Source of the DNA: Pseudomonas sp. SJZ074
GTDB lineage: Bacteria > Pseudomonadota > Gammaproteobacteria > Pseudomonadales > Pseudomonadaceae
NCBI RefSeq assembly: GCF_007828215.1
Contig: NZ_VIUE01000005.1
Span: 62,001 to 126,000, forward strand
Direction: 5' to 3'
Length of the DNA stretch: 64,000 nt
Shown: in pieces, positions 36,767 through 44,589 of the stretch
Layout: every line of letters starts with the position of its first letter
Position numbering within the stretch: position 1 is the stretch's first letter
The notes under the pieces: model-generated
What the model was told of the DNA's origin: nothing
Seen by the model: only the letters and a program-made list of their open reading frames with translations
Databases searched by the model: none
Made by a program: the position numbers and the translations under genes

Positions 36767-37030
36767 TCACTCGCTTCCTTCGGAACCTAGAAGTTCCCCG
36801 AGGGCGGCCGCGTTGCTTTTGAAGGCTGCTGCAAACGCCGCCCGGTTTTTTGCCATGAAGATGCTCGCATCCTCGGCCTGTTTCTCGTTCAGGCCTTGCA
36901 CATTCTTCATCAGAACAGTGGTCAGCACCTCTGCCAATTCAAGCATCTGGTCATGGGCATCAGCGAGCTTACGGTCCAAAAACGTAGTCTCCAAATCACG
37001 TGTACTGCGGTACAGAATCTCAACAGCCAT
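36767..37030 (-). CDS. yebG: SOS-response protein YebG
   Basis: YebG family protein, 87 residues, a small DNA-damage-inducible protein of unknown biochemical role. Seen: MAVEILYRSTRDLETTFLDRKLADAHDQMLELAEVLTTVL and the C-terminal ASIFMAKNRAAFAAAFKSN. GAGAGG before ATG 37030 fixes the start; a longer frame to 37102 is not family-like. A perfect LexA box at 37169 lies about 140 bases upstream, consistent with SOS control as in Escherichia coli. The 3' end is close to the MocR-family gene, tail to tail. Confidence 0.9.
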   Translation of the reverse strand: MAVEILYRSTRDLETTFLDRKLADAHDQMLELAEVLTTVLMKNVQGLNEKQAEDASIFMAKNRAAFAAAFKSNAAALGELLGSEGSE

Positions 37031-37168
37031 GGCTGGCCTCTCGTTTGTTTGCATGTCTGCCGCAAGCATGGGAAGCCAGGCTGCGGAATCAATAAAATCC
37101 AAGCATCACGTTGCGGGTGCGACGGTTGGTTCCGTCTCGTGCCCCTTGAAACCGATTTTTTGTGAGTA

Positions 37169-37184
37169 CTGTATTTATATACAG
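37169..37184. promoter_or_regulatory. LexA (SOS) box
   Basis: CTGTATTTATATACAG, a perfect CTGT-N8-ACAG with an AT-only centre, in the gap between yebG (minus) and psiE (plus). Its position favours yebG, the known SOS gene. Confidence 0.88.
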
Positions 37185-37384
37185 GTTGCGAGGATAAGCG
37201 AATCCTTTCCCTTTGGGTAGTGGCTTTTTAATGTAGACCGGTTTCTACGTTTGTCGTGGGGTGGACGTGTTGGTTGCCAGCTTGTTGCCATCTCATTCAT
37301 CGCCGCTGGCCTTTTTTCTGCATACAGAACAACCGTCACGTCCAACCCGCATCATCGGTCGAGTCGACCTAAGGAAACCGCATC

Positions 37385-37885
37385 GTGAAAATCAACTGGG
37401 CCGAGAACCTGCGCCAGAACGTCCATCAGTTGGCCGAATCCCTGGGCAACCTGTTCGTCGAGACGTTCCACTACCTGGCGCTGTTCGCCATCGGGGCGGT
37501 GACCGCATGGGCGGCGGTCATGGAGTTTTTGCAGATGATCGAGGCAGGGCATATCAAGATCGACGATATCCTGCTGCTGTTCATCTATCTGGAATTGGGC
37601 GCGATGGTCGGGATCTACTTCAAGACCAACCACATGCCGGTACGGTTTCTGATTTACGTGGCCATCACTGCATTGACCCGCCTGCTGATCTCCAACGTGT
37701 CCCACCATAGCCCGCCGGACCTGGGGATCATCTACCTGTGCGGCGGGATCCTGCTGTTGGCGTTCTCGATCCTGGTGGTGCGCTATGCGTCGTCGCAGTT
37801 CCCGTCGGTGAAGATCGAGCACCCGCACCGTAAGGTCGGCGCGGGTTCCAGCGAGCATGCAGAAATAGAGAAAGGAGAAATCTAG
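37385..37885 (+). CDS. psiE: Phosphate-starvation-inducible protein PsiE
   Basis: Inner-membrane protein of 166 residues with four hydrophobic segments (LFAIGAVTAWAAVMEF, ILLLFIYLELGAMVGIYF, LIYVAITALTRLLI, IIYLCGGILLLAFSILVVRY). The HMPVRFLIYVAITALTR block is the PsiE signature. E. coli PsiE is induced by phosphate starvation; its function is unknown. The start is GTG with AAGGAAACC upstream. I see no convincing Pho box. It ends tail to tail with the DUF3509 gene, overlapping by four bases. Confidence 0.9.
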   Translation: MKINWAENLRQNVHQLAESLGNLFVETFHYLALFAIGAVTAWAAVMEFLQMIEAGHIKIDDILLLFIYLELGAMVGIYFKTNHMPVRFLIYVAITALTRLLISNVSHHSPPDLGIIYLCGGILLLAFSILVVRYASSQFPSVKIEHPHRKVGAGSSEHAEIEKGEI

Positions 37886-38193
37886 AGACTGGCGGAGGCC
37901 GCTCCCTGAGCGCGCGGTGGTGGCAGCTTGACGTTGTCGCCGCCGGTCATGGCTTCGAGGATCGCCACGGCGCTGTGTCCCTGCTCGATGGCGATGCCGA
38001 ACTGAATGCTTTGCACCAGGCGCTTGAGCCGTTCGGGGTCGTTGCGCTGCTGGGCACTGATCATGCGCTTGGCGACGATCCGCCCGGCCCTGGACAGGGT
38101 CAGCATGATGCTGCCGTCGAGGCCCTGGATGCTCAGGTTGATTTGATATTGCGGCGCAAAAGCGTCGGTAATGATCTGAAAAGGGTTGTCCAT
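37882..38193 (-). CDS. DUF3509 domain protein
   Basis: Small cytoplasmic protein, 103 residues, of the DUF3509 family that is common and multi-copy in pseudomonads. Seen: NPFQIITDAFAPQYQINLSIQGLDGSIMLTLSRAGRIVAKRMISAQQRNDPERLKRLVQSIQFGIAIEQG. The function is unknown. Its stop overlaps that of psiE by four bases on the other strand. The repressed or stress-linked roles sometimes assumed for the family are not supported here. Confidence 0.82.
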   Translation of the reverse strand: MDNPFQIITDAFAPQYQINLSIQGLDGSIMLTLSRAGRIVAKRMISAQQRNDPERLKRLVQSIQFGIAIEQGHSAVAILEAMTGGDNVKLPPPRAQGAASASL

Positions 38194-38677
38194 GATGCGT
38201 CACCGCCTGATTGAACGTGCAGTTGTTGACCGGCCGTGATCGGGATTAGTTCGCAATACCGGACCACCGGCCATTCCATGATCGTTTTCCATCGCTGGGT
38301 ACACGCAAACATCAGCTGATGCCGCCTGCGACCGCTGCGACAAGTCGATAGCAAGGGACATGCCGGAAAAACTGTCGGTCAGTGTTCGCGGCAAGATAGC
38401 CCGCGACGCTCTGGAACGGGATTCCAGTGGTTGCCCGTTTCGGGGCGGGATGTTCGTTGACGGTGCGGTGCGGTGCGCAAATTGCGAAAGATGGCGGGGC
38501 GAGGAAACTCCCGACATTAACAGCGCTTTTGCCCGTTGTCCGGCTTTATTTGCAAATCAATATTTATCTTTTTCGGGGGCTTGAATTGTTCCTCGGGCAG
38601 CCCGACTCTGTACTCAAGGGGCCGTTACGCCAACGTCGACAGGCCCCTGGCGAGCTAGCCGAAATAAGGGATGAACT
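38194..38677. other. Intergenic gap DUF3509-HPF
   Basis: 484 bases. Frames on both strands are open here but none has a ribosome site or protein-like composition. An AT-rich stretch (TTTGCAAATCAATATTTATC, 38550-38569) is the likely promoter area of the HPF-like gene. Confidence 0.45.
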
Positions 38678-39085
38678 ATGCAAATCCAAGTCAACAGCGA
38701 TAACCATATTCAAAGCAGCATCCGACTGGAGGAGTGGGTACGTACTACCATCGAAAGCACGCTCGAACGTTATGAGGAAGACCTGACACGGGTCGAGGTC
38801 CATCTGGGGGATGAGAACGGCGCCAAGCCTGGCCCCCACGATCTGCGTTGCCAGATCGAAGCCCGGCCAAAGGGCCATCAGCCGATTTCCGTGACACACA
38901 AGGCCGGTTCGCTGGAGGCCGCGATCGAGGGGGCGGCAACGAAGCTGGAGAACGCCCTGGAACATCTGTTCGGCAAGCTGCGTGGTAAACGCGCCGCTGT
39001 GGTCCAGAGCGAGTCCGTGGCCCTGGCCGATGCGATGCTGGAGGAAGAATTCCTGGAGAACGAGCGGGCCGCGCGTCACGGTTGA
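38678..39085 (+). CDS. HPF/RaiA-family ribosome-associated protein
   Basis: Protein of 135 residues of the ribosome hibernation promoting factor (S30AE) fold. Seen: MQIQVNSDNHIQSSIRLEEWVRTTIESTLERYEEDLTRVEVHLGDENG, and the RKGHQPISVTHKA-type strand followed by EAAIEGAATKLENALEHLFGKLRGKR. This is the diverged pseudomonad branch with an acidic C-terminal tail. It probably binds the 30S subunit in stationary phase or stress. AAGGGATGAACT precedes the start. A strong terminator follows. Confidence 0.85.
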   Translation: MQIQVNSDNHIQSSIRLEEWVRTTIESTLERYEEDLTRVEVHLGDENGAKPGPHDLRCQIEARPKGHQPISVTHKAGSLEAAIEGAATKLENALEHLFGKLRGKRAAVVQSESVALADAMLEEEFLENERAARHG

Positions 39086-39112
39086 AGCCTCGTTTTATCT
39101 TTAATCCCAACT

Positions 39113-39143
39113 GAAAACGGGCCTGCATTGCAGGCCCGTTTTC
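39113..39143. terminator. Bidirectional terminator, HPF and AraC genes
   Basis: Stem GAAAACGGGCCTGC / GCAGGCCCGTTTTC with a three-base loop. The A and T runs let it serve both the HPF-like gene (plus) and the convergent AraC-type gene (minus). Confidence 0.88.
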
Positions 39144-39157
39144 GTTGGCAAGCATCA

Positions 39158-40033
39158 TCAGCGCAAGAAGGCCTGCCGATACTCCCCAGGCGTCGCCCCC
39201 AATGCCTGGCGAAAGCGATGGGTGAAGTGACTGGCGCTGGCGAATCCGCAAGCCAGTGCCACGTCGCCCAGCGGTTGTGAGGTGTTGCGCAGCAGGTGTC
39301 GCGCCTGTGCCAGGCGTCTTGCCAACACATATTGGTGAGGTGGCAGCCCGAAGCTTTCGCGGAACATCCGGGCAAAGTGGTATTCGGACAACGCACACAG
39401 CGCCGCCAGTTGCCCGAGGCTGATGGCCTCGGCCAGGTGGCTGTCGATGTAGTCCACCAGTAACCGGCGCTGGTGCGCGGCCAGCCCGCCCTTGAGGCGC
39501 AGTCCCTGGCGTTGGCCGACCTGGCTGAGCAGCAGATGATTGAGCAAGTCGTGGGCCAGGCTGGTCGTCAGCAGGCGTTCGCCGGGTTCATTCCAATTCA
39601 GGGCGATCAACTGGCGAAAGCGTTGCGCCTGTTGCTCATCGTCGAGGAAGGTCGCCTCGCGCAGTTGCACTTGCCGGGGTTCGCGATCCAGCAGCGTGAC
39701 GCAACCGAGGGCGAACTGTTCGGCACTGAAGTACAGATGGGCGAGGCGAATGTCGCCGTTGATGACCCAGGCCGATTCATGGTCCGCCGGCAGGACGCAG
39801 AGTTTGTCAGGGGCCCCGAGCGTGTCGGGCCGTTCGCGACGAAAGGTACCGGTGCCGCCGGCGATGTAGCAGGACAGCGTGTGGTGGGTCGGCGCCTCGT
39901 AGTCCCGGGCGTCGTGATGATTGGTCCACAAGGCGGCCGCCATGCCGTCACCGAGCTCGGCACTGTGCTCCAGGCGGGCATTGGGCGAGCTGTTGAGGGC
40001 TTGGAAGACTTGCAGGGTTTGCAGTGTGGGCAT
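39158..40033 (-). CDS. AraC-family transcriptional regulator
   Basis: Regulator of 291 residues with an N-terminal cupin-like sensory domain (about 30-160, HHTLSCYIAGGTGTFRR) and a C-terminal double HTH (SLGQLAALCALSEYHFARMFRESFGLPPHQYVLARRLAQARHLL and PLGDVALACGFASASHFTHRFRQALGATPGEYRQAFLR). The ligand is unknown. It is divergent from the EamA transporter gene across 138 bases, so it may regulate that exporter. Confidence 0.9.
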   Translation of the reverse strand: MPTLQTLQVFQALNSSPNARLEHSAELGDGMAAALWTNHHDARDYEAPTHHTLSCYIAGGTGTFRRERPDTLGAPDKLCVLPADHESAWVINGDIRLAHLYFSAEQFALGCVTLLDREPRQVQLREATFLDDEQQAQRFRQLIALNWNEPGERLLTTSLAHDLLNHLLLSQVGQRQGLRLKGGLAAHQRRLLVDYIDSHLAEAISLGQLAALCALSEYHFARMFRESFGLPPHQYVLARRLAQARHLLRNTSQPLGDVALACGFASASHFTHRFRQALGATPGEYRQAFLR

Positions 40034-40171
40034 GATCGGTTATCTCCAACGCCTTGCATCCTACTCCGTTGGAAGTCCCGTGCCAGCCTCACGCCGACAA
40101 AACCGCAAGTTTACGCAAGTGCTCCGTGGGCGACGGCGTGACACTGAACGCCATTGTCAGGAGCCGTCACC

Positions 40172-41074
40172 ATGAACCTCTCGCTTTACCTGCTTACCGT
40201 GCTCATTTGGGGCACCACCTGGATTGCGCTGAAGCTGCAACTGGGCGTCGTCGCCATCCCGGTATCGATTGTCTATCGCTTCGGTCTCGCGGCCCTGATC
40301 CTGTTCGCAATGCTCCTGCTCAGCCGGCGCCTGCAGGTGATGAACCGCCGTGGTCATTTGATCTGCCTGGCCCAGGGGCTGTGCCTGTTCTGCATCAATT
40401 TCATGTGTTTCCTCACGGCCAGCCAGTGGATTCCCAGTGGCCTGGTGGCGGTGGTGTTTTCCACGGCGACGCTGTGGAATGCCCTCAATGCCCGGGTGTT
40501 CTTCGGCCAGCGGATCGCCCGTAATGTACTGTTGGGCGGTGCGTTGGGGTTACTGGGGCTGGGGCTGTTGTTCTGGCCGGAACTGGCCGGCCATCAAGCG
40601 AGCCCGCAGACGCTGCTCGGATTGGCGTTGGCATTGCTGGGAACCTTGTGTTTTTCGGCGGGCAACATGCTCTCGAGCCTGCAACAAAAAGCCGGGCTCA
40701 AGCCGTTGACCACCAATGCCTGGGGCATGGCCTACGGTGCGATGATGTTGGCGGGTTGGTGCCTGTTCAACGGGATTGCTTTCGACATGGAATGGAACCT
40801 GCGCTACATCGGTTCGCTGCTGTACCTGGTGATCCCGGGTTCGGTGATCGGCTTCACCGCTTACCTGACGCTGGTAGGGCGCATGGGGCCGGAGCGAGCT
40901 GCATATTGCACGGTGCTGTTCCCGGTGGTGGCGTTGAATGTCTCGGCGTTTGTCGAAGGCTACCAGTGGACGATGCCGGCGTTGGCCGGGCTGGTATTGG
41001 TGATGCTGGGGAACGTGCTGGTATTTCGCAAGCCTCGTTCAGCGGCGACCGGTGTCGCACTGGGCGCCCGCTGA
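40172..41074 (+). CDS. EamA/DMT family transporter
   Basis: Drug/metabolite transporter, 300 residues, ten membrane helices in two EamA repeats (LYLLTVLIWGTTWIALKLQLGVV, and LGLALALLGTLCFSAGNMLSSLQQKAGLKP). It is likely to export amino acids, metabolites or a toxic compound. AGGAG eight bases before ATG 40172 decides the start over 40154. Divergent from the AraC-type regulator. Confidence 0.88.
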   Translation: MNLSLYLLTVLIWGTTWIALKLQLGVVAIPVSIVYRFGLAALILFAMLLLSRRLQVMNRRGHLICLAQGLCLFCINFMCFLTASQWIPSGLVAVVFSTATLWNALNARVFFGQRIARNVLLGGALGLLGLGLLFWPELAGHQASPQTLLGLALALLGTLCFSAGNMLSSLQQKAGLKPLTTNAWGMAYGAMMLAGWCLFNGIAFDMEWNLRYIGSLLYLVIPGSVIGFTAYLTLVGRMGPERAAYCTVLFPVVALNVSAFVEGYQWTMPALAGLVLVMLGNVLVFRKPRSAATGVALGAR

Positions 41075-41091
41075 ATGGGCTGTGAGAGGGG

Positions 41092-42063
41092 TTACTTCCA
41101 GACCTGCGGATTGACCAGGTTCTGTGGTCGTTCACCCAGCAACGCACTGCGCAAGTTATCCACCGCGAGATTGGCCATGGCTTCACGGGTTTCGTGGGTC
41201 GCCGAGCCGATATGCGGCAGGGTGACGGCGTTCTTCAGCTGGAACAGCGGCGAATCGGCCAACGGTTCCTTCTCGTAGACGTCCAGGCCTGCGCCGCGGA
41301 TGCGGTTGTTCTGCAAGGCCTCGATCAGCGCCGGCTCATCCACTACCGGGCCGCGGGAAATGTTGATCAGGATGGCGCTGGGCTTCATCAGCGACAGTTC
41401 CCGTTGCCCGATCAGGTGGCGGGTCTTCTCGCTCAGGGGCACGACGAGGCAGACGAAGTCCGCCTCGGCCAGCAATTGGTCCAACTCGCGAAACTGCGCG
41501 CCCAGCTGGTTTTCCAGTTCGGTCTTGCGGCTGTTGCCGCTGTACAGTATCGGCATGTTGAACCCCAACCGGCCACGCCGGGCGACGGCTGCGCCGATGT
41601 TGCCCATGCCGACGATGCCCAGGGTCTTGCCGTGCACGTCGCTGCCGAACAGTTGCGGCCCCACCGTCGCCTGCCATTGTCCGGCTTTGGTCCAGGCGTC
41701 CAGTTCGGCGACGCGACGGGCGCTGCTCATCAGCAGGGCGAAGGCCAGGTCGGCGGTGCTTTCGGTCAGCACATCGGGAGTGTTGGTGAGCATGATCCCG
41801 CGTTCGTTGAAGTAGGCCAGGTCGTAGTTGTCGTAACCCACCGAAACACTGGCGACCACCTGCAGGTTCGCGGCATCTTGCAGTTGCTCGCGACCGAGTT
41901 TACGACCGACACCGATCAGGCCGTGGGCGTGGGGCAAAGCTTCGTTGAACTGTGCATTGATGTCGCCCTTCGATGGGTTCGGCACGATCACGTCGAAATC
42001 CTGTTGCAGGCGCTCGACCATCTGGGGTGTGACACGGCTGAAGGCAAGTACGGTTTTTTTCAT
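41092..42063 (-). CDS. D-2-hydroxyacid dehydrogenase, GhrB-like
   Basis: NAD(P)H-dependent D-isomer hydroxyacid dehydrogenase, 323 residues. Seen: the NAD motif GIVGMGNIGAAVARR, the catalytic Arg in NISRGPVVDEPAL, Glu in AGLDVYEKEPL and His in LPHIGSATHETR. It resembles glyoxylate/hydroxypyruvate/2-ketogluconate reductases; which of these it prefers cannot be told. It is transcribed alone, with a REPIN upstream and the EamA gene convergent. Confidence 0.9.
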   Translation of the reverse strand: MKKTVLAFSRVTPQMVERLQQDFDVIVPNPSKGDINAQFNEALPHAHGLIGVGRKLGREQLQDAANLQVVASVSVGYDNYDLAYFNERGIMLTNTPDVLTESTADLAFALLMSSARRVAELDAWTKAGQWQATVGPQLFGSDVHGKTLGIVGMGNIGAAVARRGRLGFNMPILYSGNSRKTELENQLGAQFRELDQLLAEADFVCLVVPLSEKTRHLIGQRELSLMKPSAILINISRGPVVDEPALIEALQNNRIRGAGLDVYEKEPLADSPLFQLKNAVTLPHIGSATHETREAMANLAVDNLRSALLGERPQNLVNPQVWK

Positions 42064-42158
42064 CGCGCAAGGCTCGTCTTGGAGGCAATACCAAGCACGC
42101 TAACATTCTCAGCGAGGGTTAGGCGAGGGGGGAGTGCAGGTTAAGCGCTGGAATGACC

Positions 42159-42249
42159 TGTGGGAGCGAGCCTGCTCGCGATGGCGGCGGTTCAGTCAGC
42201 GTTGATGTTGTCTGACATAGCGCTATCGCGAGCAGGCTCGCTCCCACAA
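42159..42249. repeat. REPIN (GAGCCTGC subtype)
   Basis: Plus REP at 42159 (TGTGGGAGCGAGCCTGCTCG then GATGGCGG) and minus REP ending at 42249, with a loop of about 35 bases. Confidence 0.9.
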
Positions 42250-42267
42250 GGGGTCTTTATGTCGTCT

Positions 42268-43017
42268 CTAAGCCGCCCGTAGCGAAATAAACGCGTAATC
42301 GGGGGTCGCCTCTGTGACCACTCGCGCGCCGCCGGCCATGACCTCGCGGGCGACGTCATCCCCGGACAGATGGAATTGCCATTCACCGGTTTCCTGCGCC
42401 GTGGGCCGCAAGCGCACCTGATCGATGGCGGCCGCGAACGCTGCCATCTCCGGCAGATAGGCGGTAAACCCGTCGCCTTTCAGCGCGGTGGTACGGATCC
42501 CAAGGGCCGCACAGATGCGGTCCTTGATCGCGATTTCTTCACGATCAGCCTGGCGGGAACGTTCGATCAGCCCGGCCAGTTCTTCATCGACCAGTGTCCC
42601 GCCGACGATCAGTTGCGGTCCGGTTTCCCAGGATTCCGGCGGGCAGTCCTTGGCGGCAGGAGTGAGCGGGATGTGCGGGTTGATTTCCATCGGATAGATG
42701 CGGCACACCAGCGGGCGACGTTCGTAGATGCGGCAGAGGTTTTCTTCGTCGAGATTATGGCAACGGCCGGCGTTATAAGCGGCGAAGGTGATCGCCACGA
42801 AGGCATCGCTGCCGCCGCTCCGAACCCTGACGGAACGGCGTTCGGCATGCTCGCGTTGCGCCATCGGCAGGCCGAGGCCATTGGGTAGGAAGCCTTCCAC
42901 CAGGACAATGACCTGGCCGCCATCGCTCGCCCACATCCGGGCTTCGTCGAGGGTCAGGGGAACGTGGTGATCGGAGCAGCATTTGCCGCAGCCTACGCAG
43001 GAAAACCTTGTATTCAT
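42268..43017 (-). CDS. YkgJ family cysteine-cluster protein
   Basis: Protein of 249 residues with the cysteine-cluster (CxxCGxCC, ... RCxNL ... CxIYxxRPxxCRxYP) pattern of the YkgJ/FliB family: FSCVGCGKCCSDHH near the start, then GRCHNLDEENLCRIYERRPLVCRIYPMEIN. These probably bind a Zn or Fe-S centre. The C-terminal part (from about residue 140) is less conserved. The biochemical role is unknown. Preceded by a divergent gap with the small secreted gene. Confidence 0.85.
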   Translation of the reverse strand: MNTRFSCVGCGKCCSDHHVPLTLDEARMWASDGGQVIVLVEGFLPNGLGLPMAQREHAERRSVRVRSGGSDAFVAITFAAYNAGRCHNLDEENLCRIYERRPLVCRIYPMEINPHIPLTPAAKDCPPESWETGPQLIVGGTLVDEELAGLIERSRQADREEIAIKDRICAALGIRTTALKGDGFTAYLPEMAAFAAAIDQVRLRPTAQETGEWQFHLSGDDVAREVMAGGARVVTEATPDYAFISLRAA

Positions 43018-43097
43018 TGAGCGACCGGTCGAGAACTGGAAGACGGCGACAGAAAAACGCCGTGACGAGCCTCGCGAAGCAAGTTATGCGCCACTCA

Positions 43098-43421
43098 TTA
43101 CTCGGTTGTGGCGGATCGGATCGAGTCCCATTCGGTCACATGGGCGGTCTTGGTTTTCTTGCGGTAGAGGCACAGCTCGGTACCGGTCGCCCCTTTCATG
43201 TGTTTCTGCGGGTATTGGCCTTGTAGCAACAGGGCGGTGTAGCCGACCCGGTCGTCGAATTGCGCGGCGGTGCCCACCGGTTCGGCGTTCTTCAAGCCGC
43301 TGGCCTTGATGCAACTGGCCAGCACAGCTTTGTCGTAAGCGGCCCAGGCCTCCGGGCTGGAAGCGTGGGCCTGGGCGGCCAGGGCAGCGAAGCCAAGGAA
43401 AATCAATGTGCGGGTTTTCAT
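43098..43421 (-). CDS. Small secreted protein, unrecognised
   Basis: Protein of 107 residues with a clear signal peptide (MKTRTLIFLGFAALAAQAHA). The mature part carries two Cys residues (SCIKASGLKN and TELCLYRK), which may form a disulfide, and the stretch DDRVGYTALLLQGQYPQKH. No family is recognised; it could be a periplasmic lysozyme-inhibitor-like or conserved pseudomonad protein. GAGGCATCCCG before ATG 43421 decides the start; the frame is open to 43838 but runs into sequence without ribosome site. Confidence 0.75.
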   Translation of the reverse strand: MKTRTLIFLGFAALAAQAHASSPEAWAAYDKAVLASCIKASGLKNAEPVGTAAQFDDRVGYTALLLQGQYPQKHMKGATGTELCLYRKKTKTAHVTEWDSIRSATTE

Positions 43422-43522
43422 CGGGATGCCTCGTTCCGGAAAGTCAGGGCAAGAGTATGCCTGAGGTTGCCGGACCCTGATCACTCCCACGCCGGAGCGC
43501 AGAAGCGAGCCATCGGTATAAC

Positions 43523-44425
43523 TCAGTGACCTTGCTCGGCCACCGCCTTGGCTGCGGTGATCAGGCACTTGGTCAGTTCTGGCGAGGAAAACTTGGTCAG
43601 TACCCCGTTGGCGCCGGCCAGGCGGGCCTTCTCGCTGTTCATGGCGCTGTCCAGCGAGGTGTGCAGCAACACGTAGAGGTGAGCAAAGTCCGGTGTTTCC
43701 CGAAGGGTGCGGGTGAGGGCGTAACCGTCCATCTCCGACATTTCGATATCGGAGACGATGAGGTTGATCTGCCCGGCCGTGCCTTGCAGGTCCAACAGGC
43801 ATTCGATGGCTTCCTTGGCGCTGCGGGCGGTGTGGCATTGCAGGCCCAGGTTGCGCAGGGTGTGCACCGATTGCTGCAGCGCCACCTGGCTGTCGTCGAC
43901 CACCAGGATCCGTGCGTTGCCCAGTACTTCGGCGTCTTCCATGCTCAGTTCGGTGGGCGCGGTTTCGATCTGCGCCGGGGCGATGCCATGGATAACTTTC
44001 TCGATGTCCAGCACCTGCACCAGCGTGCCGTCCACTGACGTTACGCCGGTGATGAACGCTCGGTTACCGCCGGAGCCGTAAGGCGGTGGCTTGATGTCGG
44101 TGGTCAGGCAGTGGACGATCTTGCTCACCGCCTGCACATGCAGACCCTGCTTGGAGCGGCTGACGTCGGTAACGATCAGGCAACCACCATCCGGATCTTC
44201 CAGGGGCCGCTCGCCGATGGCGCGGCTCAGGTCAATCACCGACAGCGATGTGCCACGCAGGGTCGCGATGCCTTTTACGTGCGGGTGCGATTCCGGCAGT
44301 TTGGTCAGTGGCGGGCACGGAATGATCTCACTGACTTTGAGCAGGTTGATTGCCATCAGCTTGCCGCTGCGCAAGGTAAACAGCAGAAGCGAAAGTGAAT
44401 CTGCGCGGGCTTTGTTGGAAGACAT
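43523..44425 (-). CDS. cheV: Chemotaxis coupling protein CheV
   Basis: CheW-like domain (about 10-155) fused to a CheY-type receiver (about 175-300), 300 residues, the CheV arrangement. It couples chemoreceptors to CheA and is modulated by phosphorylation. Seen: LLFTLRSGKLMAINLLKVSEII, GIATLRGTSLSVIDLSRAIGERP, and the receiver ARILVVDDSQVAL with VSDIEMSEMDGYALTR (phosphoacceptor Asp in VSD) and LTKF (Lys). AGAAGG before ATG 44425 decides the start over a longer frame. P. fluorescens strains usually carry several cheV copies. Confidence 0.92.
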   Translation of the reverse strand: MSSNKARADSLSLLLFTLRSGKLMAINLLKVSEIIPCPPLTKLPESHPHVKGIATLRGTSLSVIDLSRAIGERPLEDPDGGCLIVTDVSRSKQGLHVQAVSKIVHCLTTDIKPPPYGSGGNRAFITGVTSVDGTLVQVLDIEKVIHGIAPAQIETAPTELSMEDAEVLGNARILVVDDSQVALQQSVHTLRNLGLQCHTARSAKEAIECLLDLQGTAGQINLIVSDIEMSEMDGYALTRTLRETPDFAHLYVLLHTSLDSAMNSEKARLAGANGVLTKFSSPELTKCLITAAKAVAEQGH

Positions 44426-44589
44426 AAAAACCTTCTGTGGAAAAGGTGGGGCGAACGTGAGGATCGCCAAAACAGCTTTCGATATTGGGTTATCGACTTG
44501 TTGGGGGCAGGCTTTAGGGGGAAAGCTGTCGACCTCCGATTTTCGGGGCAGCGGCTTGTAATAAACAAGACTTGAGCAACTTGAGGGCG

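Noticed and set aside
37260..37384. Pho box before psiE
   Set aside because: No pair of CTGTCAT-like heptamers at the expected spacing.
38360..38584. Plus-strand frame of 74 residues in the DUF3509-HPF gap
   Set aside because: No ribosome site and no recognisable motif; the Cys pair in CANCERW is not enough.
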